Shown here in pieces: positions 1-9,336 of a stretch of 64,000 nucleotides of DNA. The DNA comes from Rouxiella sp. S1S-2 (GTDB lineage: Bacteria; Pseudomonadota; Gammaproteobacteria; Enterobacterales; Enterobacteriaceae). The position numbers and the translations under genes were made by a program. Each line of letters opens with the position of its first letter. Position 1 is the first letter of the stretch. The notes under the pieces were generated by a model. The model ran no database searches. It had not been told where the DNA came from and saw nothing but the letters and a program-made list of their open reading frames with translations. The stretch lies in assembly GCF_009208105.1 (NCBI RefSeq), contig NZ_WFKL01000001.1, positions 372,001 through 436,000 of the forward strand, written 5' to 3'.

Positions 1-77
1 TTTGCATCAGGATAAATATACTTCTCGATGTACACGCGCCAGTCGCCGACGTGCACCACTTCTGATTCTGGTTTCAT
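1..77 (-). CDS. 5' end of a minus-strand gene, possibly RhlA-like alpha/beta hydrolase (partial)
   Basis: Only the first 25 codons lie in the window; the gene continues past the left edge. The start is the ATG at 77, preceded on the minus strand by a strong AGGAGG-type ribosome binding site about 7 nt upstream. The visible peptide begins MKPESEVVHVGDWRVYIE. This resembles the N-terminus of RhlA-type acyltransferases, which make the hydroxyacyl-hydroxyacid lipid moiety of rhamnolipid-like biosurfactants. With 25 residues that identification is only a suggestion. That a gene starts here is well supported by the binding site and open frame. Confidence 0.55.
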   Translation of the reverse strand, partial: MKPESEVVHVGDWRVYIEKYIYPDA

Positions 78-897
78 AAACCCCCTCCTCTGTTAAGCCA
101 ATACCGTCAATGCAACGGCCAATAAAAGTTTCCCTGAATATAAATGTCCCAAATGAGGTTAATATGAATTTTAAAATATTATTTATGACGATAATAATTA
201 CGCAGCGTCACTTTTGCGAAAATCAATAACGCCTACTGACCTTAAGGTGCGCTGAGCGCTTCCTAAAGGCCTTGTAAATTATAATGTTATAGTTGCACCA
301 AGGGCGCGATTCGACAATTGGTATTATTATAGGTGACTGTTGTCCATAACAGTTGATCGGGCAGGCGCCCAGAATAAGCAGTTAAATTCGATTATAGGAA
401 GTAATTGAGAGATTGCAATAATGTTAATAGCTAAATAACCCATATTGCTGAAATGATGAAGATTAATTTAAATCTGCGGTCATTTCGTAAAATAACGCTA
501 CTTTTACTTAGGATTTTTCTTAGAAAATAACTCATTATGTATTTTATATATATAAATATAATAATTTTTTATTTTCTTTCAAGATGTCGGTTTTATTTTA
601 ATCACTAGGATACTGAAAAGATTGCTTCGATGATCCGATGAGGCCGGGTGCAGATGTGAGCCTGTTCAGTTATCAAGATTCTGATGCAGGCTTACTCACG
701 TAGCCATAAGTATAAGAGGAGACGACTGGCATCCATTGCTTTGGTGTTTTGGCAAACGACGAAGGTTCTTGAAGCTACGCTGATTTGATTACTCTTCGCA
801 CGTTTGTTCAATCATTCATTCAGGCTTGTTTCCCTTCAGTCAAAATCACTGAGTCGATGCTGTTCCTTCAGCGGTACTGGCGCGTCCAATGTCATGT
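78..897. other. A+T-rich intergenic stretch with no supported gene
   Basis: About 800 bases separate the partial left-edge gene from the remnant at 898. Positions 120-600 are very A+T-rich and rich in short poly-A and poly-T runs, and they would hold the promoter of the left-edge gene. The more balanced part at 620-890 has only short open frames without ribosome binding sites. I see no tRNA here, although E. coli has a tRNA-Pro gene beside dppA. Confidence 0.5.
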
Positions 898-1315
898 TTA
901 TTTATCCCAGGGTGCTGGCGTTTTCAACGTTTTTTGCAGTACGGCGTTTATTTGCGCAGGCGCATCGAGTTGCACTATAAACTCTGTGTAGGGGTCAGGA
1001 TTGGCCATAATGATTGACTGATCCAGCAAGCCAATTCCAGCCCGACGTAATGTCATTGTCGTTACGTTATCGGCTTCACAATAACTGTGCCACCCTTGCA
1101 CCATCATGGAGCAAATGGTCTTTTTCAGGCCTGAAAGGTTTATTTCAATAGTGAAATAAGCGCATTTCGCGTACCGCTTTCTCGCTGGCTATCAGCATTT
1201 TCCGCTGCCAATTACCCAAATTTGAAAAATAACCGTTCAGATAATCGACATTTAGCGCGGCCTTTTTAGACTTTTTACGTGGCGTTATTCGCTGGTTATC
1301 GTTGTGTATCTGGTT
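898..1315 (-). pseudogene. Frameshifted remnant of an unidentified small protein gene
   Basis: Two minus-strand frames abut and both read like real protein. The upstream part (1315 down to the stop at 1145) includes NVDYLNGYFSNLGNWQRKM followed by IASEKAVREMR. The downstream part (about 1165 down to 898) is in the +1 frame and includes FTIEINLSGLKKTI and later DPYTEFIVQLDAPAQINAV. Joining them near 1155-1165 with a single-base shift gives one continuous polypeptide of roughly 130 residues. The upstream part has no ATG before its internal methionine and begins right after a stop, so the 5' end also looks lost. I do not recognise the family. An intact short ORF of 69 codons from the ATG at 1107 remains possible. 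Confidence 0.45.
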
Positions 1316-1636
1316 TTATCTGCCGAAATAATGCGCACTGCCTAAATATTAATCCTGTAAATGTTAATTCTCTGTTTTTTTATGTTTGTTTGCTGTTACT
1401 CACAGTCTTTGTAAAAGCCTGAGGGTTATATTGACGACGCCTGAGAGAGTTGCGAAATTGATGTGAACAGGATTGACCAGAAGATTCATCCGGTAATTAT
1501 TTGCACCCTTTTTTGGTGCAATTGTTTCCACTCAAACATCTCTGGTGGCGTTTGTCGCACGTCTGAAACATCACTTCTGCAGCTTCCAGACACACACTTT
1601 CGCCCGTAAACAAAAAATAAAGGGTGGGGTGAGCTG

Positions 1637-1663
1637 AAACACAACACACACATCCACATCACC
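1637..1663 (+). promoter_or_regulatory. CA-rich GcvB-type sRNA target in the dppA leader
   Basis: The dppA leader carries an almost purely C/A segment (acacaacacacacatccaca) just upstream of the GGAG ribosome binding site at 1674-1677. In E. coli and Salmonella the small RNA GcvB represses dppA by pairing its G/U-rich R1 region with such a C/A-rich leader. The assignment rests on composition and position; gcvB itself is not in the window. Confidence 0.55.
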
Positions 1664-1685
1664 ATTAATAAATGGAGCAAAAGCG

Positions 1686-3293
1686 ATGAGAATTTCCTTG
1701 GGTAAGTCAGGCCTGCTAAAATTTAGTTTGGGTCTGATTGCGCTGACAGTGGCGGCCAGCGTTCAGGCAAAAACGTTAGTTTATTGTTCTGAAGGTTCGC
1801 CAGAAGGCTTTAACCCGCAGCTTTTCACCTCGGGTACCACCTACGATGCCAGCTCCGTTCCAATCTATAACCGTCTGGTTGAGTTCAAAATCGGCACCAC
1901 AGAAATTCAGCCTGGCCTGGCTGAAAAGTGGGACGTGAGCCCGGACGGCAAAACGTACACCTTCCACCTGCGTCAGGGTGTGAAATGGCAATCGAGCAAA
2001 GACTTTAAGCCAACGCGTGATTTCAACGCCGACGACGTGCTGTTCTCCTTCAACCGTCAAAAAGATACTGCCAACCCGTACCATAAAGTTTCGGGCGGCA
2101 ACTATGAATACTTCGACGGTATGGGCATGGGTGACCTGATCAGCAAAATCGTCAAAGTAGATGACCACACCGTTCAGTTTGTACTTAACCATCCTGAGTC
2201 ACCGTTCCTGGCCGACATGGCGATGGACTTCGCGTCCGTGCTGTCTTCCGAATACGCCGACAACATGATGAAAGCCGGTACGCCTGAGAAACTCGACCTG
2301 AACCCAATCGGTACCGGTCCGTTCCAGATGATGCAGTACCAGAAAGATTCCCGCATTTTGTATACCGCGTTTAAAGGCTACTGGGGCACTCAGCCTAAGC
2401 TCGATCGCCTGGTGTTCTCCATCACGCCGGACGCATCTGTGCGTTATGCAAAATTGCAGAAAAACGAATGTCAGGTGATGCCGTACCCGAACCCGGCAGA
2501 CATTGCGGCAATGAAGAAAGACAAAAATATCAACCTGCTGTCAGAGCCAGGCCTGAACGTGGGCTATCTGTCGTTTAATACCGAGAAAAAACCGTTAGAC
2601 AACGTCAAAGTTCGTCAGGCGCTGACCATGGCCGTGAACAAGCAGGCGATTATCGATGCGGTTTATCAGGGCGCGGGCCAGGCGGCTAAAAACCTGATCC
2701 CACCGACCATGTGGGGCTATAACAAAGACGTTAAGGATTACCCTTACGATCCTGCCAAAGCCAAAGAGTTGCTAAAAGAAGCCGGCATGCCTGACGGATT
2801 TGCCATCGATCTGTGGGCGATGCCGGTTCAACGTCCTTACAACCCGAATGCTCGCCGCATGGCCGAGATGATTCAGGCCGACTGGTCAAAAATTGGCGTG
2901 AAAGCCACCATCGTGACCTACGAGTGGGGCGAGTACCTCAAGCGTGCTAAAAACGGCGAACACCAGACTGTCATGATGGGCTGGACCGGCGACAATGGGG
3001 ATCCGGATAACTTCTTCGCGACCCTGTTCAGTTGCCAGGCAGCCAAAGACGGTTCCAACTACTCAAGATGGTGCTACAAGCCGTTTGAAGACGTGATCCA
3101 GCCAGCCCGTGCTGAACCTGACCACGCCAAACGTATTGCGCTGTACGAGCAGGCTCAGGTGATTATGCATGACCAGGCTCCGGCGCTTATCATCGCTAAC
3201 TCCACCGTGTACGAACCTGTCCGTAAAGAAGTGACTGGCTATGTGGTTGACCCACTCGGCAAGCACCACTTCGAAAACGTCGATATCAAGTAA
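1686..3293 (+). CDS. dppA: Periplasmic dipeptide-binding protein DppA
   Basis: This is the substrate-binding protein of the dipeptide ABC importer, a family 5 solute-binding protein that in enterobacteria also serves haem/ALA uptake and peptide chemotaxis. The 535 residues match the E. coli length exactly. An N-terminal signal peptide of about 28 residues ends at SVQA-KTLVYCSEG. The body has typical motifs such as GTGPFQM and VRQALTMAVNKQAI. The start is the ATG after GGAG at 1674-1677. It is the first gene of dppABCDF and is separated from dppB by 141 nt containing a strong hairpin, so it is probably expressed at higher level than the membrane genes. The C/A-rich leader suggests GcvB control. 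Confidence 0.97.
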   Translation: MRISLGKSGLLKFSLGLIALTVAASVQAKTLVYCSEGSPEGFNPQLFTSGTTYDASSVPIYNRLVEFKIGTTEIQPGLAEKWDVSPDGKTYTFHLRQGVKWQSSKDFKPTRDFNADDVLFSFNRQKDTANPYHKVSGGNYEYFDGMGMGDLISKIVKVDDHTVQFVLNHPESPFLADMAMDFASVLSSEYADNMMKAGTPEKLDLNPIGTGPFQMMQYQKDSRILYTAFKGYWGTQPKLDRLVFSITPDASVRYAKLQKNECQVMPYPNPADIAAMKKDKNINLLSEPGLNVGYLSFNTEKKPLDNVKVRQALTMAVNKQAIIDAVYQGAGQAAKNLIPPTMWGYNKDVKDYPYDPAKAKELLKEAGMPDGFAIDLWAMPVQRPYNPNARRMAEMIQADWSKIGVKATIVTYEWGEYLKRAKNGEHQTVMMGWTGDNGDPDNFFATLFSCQAAKDGSNYSRWCYKPFEDVIQPARAEPDHAKRIALYEQAQVIMHDQAPALIIANSTVYEPVRKEVTGYVVDPLGKHHFENVDIK

Positions 3294-3385
3294 TGGCCCA
3301 TTGGGCGTGTTGAAATAGGGCGCGCCCAAAGCGGACTGAACTTTTAAAGATGTAAATCGTTAAAAGCAATGTGAGTTAACAATAA

Positions 3386-3416
3386 GCCCGGCGAGCTACG
3401 GTTCGCCGGGCATTTT
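3386..3416 (+). terminator. Hairpin between dppA and dppB (partial terminator)
   Basis: A perfect 9-bp G+C-rich stem, GCCCGGCGA (3386-3394) with TCGCCGGGC (3403-3411), has an 8-nt loop and is followed by ATTTT. It lies 20 nt before dppB. It probably terminates part of the transcripts or protects the dppA 3' end, giving excess binding protein over transporter. Confidence 0.75.
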
Positions 3417-3434
3417 ATACAGAGAGTACGGGAT

Positions 3435-4454
3435 ATGCTGCAGTTCATACTCCGACGTTTGGGGTTAGTTATCCCAACGTTTATCGGCATTACTTTGCTG
3501 ACCTTCGCCTTCGTGCACCTCATCCCCGGCGACCCCGTGACTATTATGGCCGGTGAGCGCGGTGTATCTCCTGAGCGCCATGCTCAGTTGATGACAGAAA
3601 TGGGCCTCGACAAGCCGCTTTATCAACAGTATTTCCATTACGTAAACGGTGTGCTGCACGGTGATTTGGGCATGTCATTGAGTAGCCATACGCCTGTCTG
3701 GCACGAGTTTTTACCCCGCTTTGAAGCCACGCTGGAACTGGGTATCTGCGCGATGATTTTCGCTGTCATTGTGGGTATTCCTGTCGGGGTACTGGCCGCG
3801 GTGAAGCGAGGTTCTATCTTTGACCATACGGCGGTGGGGATCTCTCTCACCGGCTATTCGATGCCAATTTTCTGGTGGGGGATCATGCTGGTCATGCTGG
3901 TCTCGGTGCACTGGAACCTCACGCCCGTTTCGGGGCGAATAAGCGATACCGTCTTCCTCGATGACAGCCTGCCGTTAACCGGCTTTACGCTGATCGACAC
4001 CCTGATTTGGGGTGAACCGGGAGATTTCAAAGACGCGGTGATGCACATGATCCTGCCCGCCATTGTGCTGGGCACCATCCCCTTGGCGGTTATCGTGCGT
4101 ATGACGCGCTCCTCAATGCTGGAAGTGCTGGGTGAGGACTATATTCGCACCGCGCGCGCCAAAGGCGTAAGCCGCATGCGGGTTATCGTGGTTCACGCGC
4201 TGCGCAATGCGATGCTGCCGGTGGTGACAGTGATTGGTTTGCAGGTCGGTACGCTGCTCGGCGGGGCGATTTTGACTGAAACCATCTTCTCTTGGCCCGG
4301 CGTTGGACGCTGGCTGATTGAAGCCCTACAACGCCGCGATTATCCGGTGGTTCAGGGCGGCGTGTTGCTGGTCGCTACGCTGATTATCCTGGTTAACCTG
4401 TTGGTCGACGTGCTGTATGGCATTGTTAACCCGCGTATTCGTCACAAGAAATAA
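3435..4454 (+). CDS. dppB: Dipeptide ABC transporter permease DppB
   Basis: Inner-membrane permease of the dipeptide importer; at 339 aa it has the E. coli length. The N-terminus FILRRLGLVIPTFIGITLL is the first membrane helix and the typical start of the OppB/DppB family. The cytoplasmic EAA loop that contacts the ATPases reads DYIRTARAKGVSRMRVIVVHALRNA near residues 235-260. About six hydrophobic segments are visible. It pairs with DppC to form the channel, and the dppC start follows its stop by 10 nt. Confidence 0.96.
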   Translation: MLQFILRRLGLVIPTFIGITLLTFAFVHLIPGDPVTIMAGERGVSPERHAQLMTEMGLDKPLYQQYFHYVNGVLHGDLGMSLSSHTPVWHEFLPRFEATLELGICAMIFAVIVGIPVGVLAAVKRGSIFDHTAVGISLTGYSMPIFWWGIMLVMLVSVHWNLTPVSGRISDTVFLDDSLPLTGFTLIDTLIWGEPGDFKDAVMHMILPAIVLGTIPLAVIVRMTRSSMLEVLGEDYIRTARAKGVSRMRVIVVHALRNAMLPVVTVIGLQVGTLLGGAILTETIFSWPGVGRWLIEALQRRDYPVVQGGVLLVATLIILVNLLVDVLYGIVNPRIRHKK

Positions 4455-4464
4455 GAGGCGCACA

Positions 4465-5379
4465 ATGACTCAAGTTACTGAACCTGTCGCCGGTGAAAGG
4501 GTTACGGGCGCACCGACGCCCATGCCGCCAATGCGTGAGTTTTGGCACTACTTCAAGCGAAATAAAGGGGCCGTTACCGGCCTGGTTTACATCATTATTA
4601 TGTTGGTACTGGCCCTTGGCGCCAATGTGCTGGCACCGCACGGACCGGCCGAACAGTTCCGCGATGCGCTGCTCAAACCGCCGGTGTGGATGGACGGCGG
4701 CAGTTGGAAATTCCTGTTAGGCACTGACGACGTGGGCCGCGATATTCTGACTCGCCTGATGTATGGCGCGCGCCTGTCGCTGCTGGTGGGCTGTCTGGTG
4801 GTCGTGCTTTCGCTGATCCTCGGCGTTATTTTCGGCCTGTTTGCCGGTTACTACGGCGGTGTGGTCGATGCCATTATCATGCGCGTGGTCGATATCATGC
4901 TGGCGCTGCCAAGCTTGCTGCTGGCTTTGGTGCTGGTGGCTATTTTTGGACCTTCAATCGTTAACGCCTCGCTGGCGCTGACCTTTGTTGCGCTGCCGCA
5001 CTACGTGCGTTTAACCCGCGCGGCGGTGTTGGTGGAAGTTAATCGCGACTATGTGACCGCTTCACGCGTAGCCGGTGCCAGTCCAACGCGTCAGATGTTT
5101 GTTAATATCCTTCCTAACTGTTTGGCTCCGCTGATCGTGCAGGCTTCTCTGGGCTTTTCCAACGCCATTCTCGACATGGCGGCTCTCGGCTTCCTCGGTA
5201 TGGGCGCACAACCGCCAACGCCTGAGTGGGGCACAATGCTTTCCGATGTTCTGCAGTTCGCGCAAAGCGCCTGGTGGGTCGTGACCTTCCCTGGCGTGAC
5301 CATTCTGCTTACGGTATTGGCATTTAACCTGATGGGGGATGGCCTGCGCGACGCCCTCGACCCGAAACTCAAGCAGTAA
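4465..5379 (+). CDS. dppC: Dipeptide ABC transporter permease DppC
   Basis: Second permease subunit, 304 aa from the ATG at 4465 (E. coli 300 aa). I chose this start because AGAGG lies just upstream, the sequence before it overlaps dppB, and the family begins with a short cytoplasmic tail before the first helix ([18 protein letters not shown]). The EAA loop reads [21 protein letters not shown] in the second half. The signature [18 protein letters not shown] is typical of the OppC family. The stop is 10 nt before dppD. Confidence 0.95.
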   Translation: MTQVTEPVAGERVTGAPTPMPPMREFWHYFKRNKGAVTGLVYIIIMLVLALGANVLAPHGPAEQFRDALLKPPVWMDGGSWKFLLGTDDVGRDILTRLMYGARLSLLVGCLVVVLSLILGVIFGLFAGYYGGVVDAIIMRVVDIMLALPSLLLALVLVAIFGPSIVNASLALTFVALPHYVRLTRAAVLVEVNRDYVTASRVAGASPTRQMFVNILPNCLAPLIVQASLGFSNAILDMAALGFLGMGAQPPTPEWGTMLSDVLQFAQSAWWVVTFPGVTILLTVLAFNLMGDGLRDALDPKLKQ

Positions 5380-5389
5380 GGGGCGAGAG

Positions 5390-6401
<1,012 letters not shown>

Positions 6402-6412
<11 letters not shown>

Positions 6413-7412
6413 TCAAACTGCCGGAAAGCACCCGCTGCTGAAGGCGATTGATCTGAAAAAACACTACGCGGTGAAAGGGGGGCTGTTCAGGCCTGAGCGC
6501 ACCGTAAAAGCGCTGGACGGCGTTTCTTTTGAACTGGAACGTGGGAAAACGCTGGCGGTGGTCGGCGAGTCTGGCTGCGGTAAGTCAACGCTTGGCCGCC
6601 TGCTGACCATGATTGAGGTGCCTAGCCACGGTGAGCTATATTATCAGGGACAGGACCTGCTGAAGCCTGACGTCACCGCTGAGAAGCTGCGCCGTCAGAA
6701 AATTCAGATTGTGTTCCAGAACCCCTATGGCTCGCTGAATCCACGCAAGAAAGTCGGGCAAATCCTCGAAGAGCCGCTGCTGATCAATACCAAGTTGAGC
6801 AGCGCCGAGCGTCGTGAGAAAGCGCTGGCGATGATGGCGAAGGTCGGCCTGAAAACCGAGCACTACGACCGCTATCCGCACATGTTCTCCGGCGGCCAGC
6901 GTCAGCGTATTGCCATCGCCCGCGGCCTGATGCTTGACCCAGACGTGGTGATTGCCGACGAACCGGTCTCGGCGCTCGACGTCTCCGTTCGTGCTCAGGT
7001 ATTAAACCTGATGATGGATTTGCAGCAGGATCTCGGCCTGTCGTACGTATTTATCTCGCACGACCTGTCGGTAGTAGAGCACATTGCTGATGAAGTGATG
7101 GTGATGTATCTCGGTCGCTGCGTGGAAAAGGGCTCAAAAGAGGCGGTATTTAATAACCCGCGCCACCCGTATACCCAAGCGCTGCTGTCGGCGACGCCGC
7201 GCCTAAATCCGGACGACCGCCGTGAGCGTATCAAGCTTACCGGCGAGCTGCCGAGCCCGTTAAATCCACCTGCTGGCTGTGCGTTTAATGCGCGTTGCCG
7301 TCGTGCTTTTAGTACCTGTACGCAATTTCAGCCGCAGTTGAAACAGTACGGTGACCAGCTCGTCGCCTGCTTTGCCGTCGATCAGGACGAGCAGGAAAAA
7401 ACGAATATCTAA
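6402..7412 (+). CDS. dppF: Dipeptide ABC transporter ATPase DppF
   Basis: Second nucleotide-binding subunit, 336 aa from the ATG at 6402, inside the end of dppD (E. coli 334 aa). Walker [10 protein letters not shown] is at residues 55-63, the signature is [15 protein letters not shown], and Walker B is [14 protein letters not shown]. It ends in the usual [14 protein letters not shown] tail. It closes the dpp operon, and a long hairpin follows at 7419-7451. Confidence 0.96.
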
Positions 7413-7418
7413 TCTGTG

Positions 7419-7451
7419 TACGTCACCGGTCAGCATGGGGTCGGTGACGTA
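7419..7451 (+). terminator. Hairpin after dppF
   Basis: A perfect 10-bp stem, TACGTCACCG (7419-7428) with CGGTGACGTA (7442-7451), and a 13-nt loop begin 6 nt after the dppF stop. There is no long T-run, but the position between convergent dppF and pqaA fits a transcription end. Confidence 0.6.
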
Positions 7452-7501
7452 TTCATTCTCCACATTGTTAGTGAATTTCACCCATCCTTGTTAATTTTGA
7501 A

Positions 7502-9001
7502 TTATTTCGTCGCGAGTCCTAATCCTCGTCCAGGCAGCGTCTGACATGTCGGGCCAACTTTTTCAGGTGCTTTGTCAGGGTATGTATCGTCTTTCGAAAT
7601 GAAGATGGGTGTGGTAGCCACGTATCCATCGCTGAAGGTAGCTTCAACAAAAGCGGCGCTCCATCCTTGGGGGGGATAGGCCAAATTAACCTGAATCGAG
7701 TTGTTTACAGGAAGTAAAAGAGCTGTTTGTTGATAGCGAATATTACAGGCGAAACGGAAATCACGTGCGTGAGAGTTATTTGCAGACCACAGTGAGAGCT
7801 TTAACGGGGTCTCAGAAAAACGCAGGGTTAGCATTTGTGAATTACTTTGTTTTTTCACGGTAACCCGGATGTCAGGCAGTTTGGTATTTCGTTGAATACG
7901 ATTTGTGAAATAAGTTAAGGTCTCTACTGCAAAAGCTTTTACGCCATAATGGTTTGAATTAGGTATAATTCTGAGTGAACGCTCACCCGGCAGTTTATCG
8001 TAATAAAACCTCGCATTGTCGGGTGCATAAAAATCATCACCACTGGCGTTAATAATATATTTTGGAATGCTTAGTCTTTCTTTGTGTTGACCGGTGAGGT
8101 AGGAAAGGGGATCTTGAATTTTCATTAATTTTATAAATTGTGACGTGTTTATTTGCGTATCAATATTTTCATTGTAATAAGGTGCAAAGGCAATGGGCCA
8201 GTTGCCACCATAGGCGTTATACATATGGGTTAATGCTTTACGTTGATTAAGCAGGTCGATAACGAAAGGGACAATAGCATCAACGCGAGGATCGGAAATG
8301 GCCGCCAGCCACGCTGTCCATCCACGTTTAGACAGGCCGGTGACGATGAAGCTTTTTATATCCCACGCCTTTAGTTCGCGCTCGGCAAGTGACATGGCTT
8401 GCGAAACGGCCGCTGTCATGGGGAGTTGAAGTGGAACACTCTTTGTCGTGTCGTTCATAAAAAGACGCCAGCTGTGGGCGACGCTGTCATCTTCTTTGCG
8501 TGGCTTACCGTCTTTTTCATACACCAGATATTGGTTAGGAATATCACTGACTGAGGTGATAATAGTATGAGTATCATTAGCGAGTTTTATCAGCATATCG
8601 ACCGTAAAGTCGGTAGGTTTTGCCACATTTTGACCGGGTGATGGATTGTTTATACCATTGTTGATAATAAGTAAGGAACGTTCAAGATAGGGTTTGTCAG
8701 GGATGTAAAAAGTCACGTCATGCAGCCATGTATCCTCTTTGAAATTCTGTTCCAATTTTGGTGTCTGAAAAGTAAGCCGATAATGCCGGACCCTAACCCC
8801 TTGCAATTTTTCCTCCTTGAGGAATACTGCATTTAATGGGAACTCTTTAGATTTTTTTTGATATTCGAATAGCAGGGTATTAACGTCGGTTTCTGTCTTG
8901 AGGGCTGTTTCACGCAGTAAAGGTTGGGCATGTAATGTCTGGCTAATAGAGAGGGTTGTGTATAAAACGGCGGGCAAAATTGTATTTTTAATAAGATTCA
9001 T
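7502..9001 (-). CDS. pqaA: PhoPQ-activated pathogenicity-related protein PqaA
   Basis: Secreted alpha/beta-hydrolase-fold protein of the PhoPQ-related family, 499 aa. A signal peptide of about 25 residues ends at TLHA-QPL. The nucleophile elbow GLSKRGWTAW places Ser at residue 224. Asp in INASGDDFY and His in PNSNHYG are candidates for the rest of a Ser-Asp-His triad. In Salmonella pqaA is activated by PhoPQ and linked to antimicrobial peptide resistance; the reaction is not known. The region upstream is A+T-rich and holds a PhoP-box-like sequence at 9126-9142. The gene sits between dpp and the hmsP homologue, where E. coli carries bcs cellulose genes. Confidence 0.88.
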   Translation of the reverse strand: MNLIKNTILPAVLYTTLSISQTLHAQPLLRETALKTETDVNTLLFEYQKKSKEFPLNAVFLKEEKLQGVRVRHYRLTFQTPKLEQNFKEDTWLHDVTFYIPDKPYLERSLLIINNGINNPSPGQNVAKPTDFTVDMLIKLANDTHTIITSVSDIPNQYLVYEKDGKPRKEDDSVAHSWRLFMNDTTKSVPLQLPMTAAVSQAMSLAERELKAWDIKSFIVTGLSKRGWTAWLAAISDPRVDAIVPFVIDLLNQRKALTHMYNAYGGNWPIAFAPYYNENIDTQINTSQFIKLMKIQDPLSYLTGQHKERLSIPKYIINASGDDFYAPDNARFYYDKLPGERSLRIIPNSNHYGVKAFAVETLTYFTNRIQRNTKLPDIRVTVKKQSNSQMLTLRFSETPLKLSLWSANNSHARDFRFACNIRYQQTALLLPVNNSIQVNLAYPPQGWSAAFVEATFSDGYVATTPIFISKDDTYPDKAPEKVGPTCQTLPGRGLGLATK

Positions 9002-9125
9002 CCATAAGTCCTTTCCGTGTGATTATATTATATATTCTTATCGTTTAGGTATTAGTGCTGTTTTCACTTTTATAATAACGGATGAATTATGAATAAGAAG
9101 GTATAAAATTTATTTACCCCACTTT

Positions 9126-9142
9126 CATTTACACTGTGTTTA
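9126..9142 (+). promoter_or_regulatory. PhoP-box-like direct repeat
   Basis: The hexamers CATTTA (9126-9131) and TGTTTA (9137-9142) are separated by exactly 5 nt. The known PhoP box is (T/G)GTTTA-N5-(T/G)GTTTA, so the second half matches fully and the first in four or five of six positions. It lies about 125 nt upstream of pqaA, oriented away from it. PhoP sites in either orientation are known in Salmonella. Confidence 0.4.
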
Positions 9143-9336
9143 TAACTTCTTGGCTATATAATTTACCGGCTAATAAAAATTATAAAATATTATATTGTTT
9201 TATTTTTTATACAGAGTCTCCATTTTCCTATTTTCTGATTGTTATACGAAGCTTAAACAGGATTACTGCGCCCGTGTTCTCTAGCTGCTATCATGCGCTC
9301 GGGAAGAGCTGCCGACAGTCGGTAATGGAGGATATA

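Noticed and set aside
785..991. Plus-strand open frame of 68 codons in the left gap
   Set aside because: It lacks a ribosome binding site, is cysteine- and serine-rich in a way typical of chance frames, and overlaps the better-supported minus-strand remnant.
1..1680. tRNA-Pro gene expected beside dppA from E. coli synteny
   Set aside because: No TTCGAATCC-type T-arm or cloverleaf was found in this stretch.
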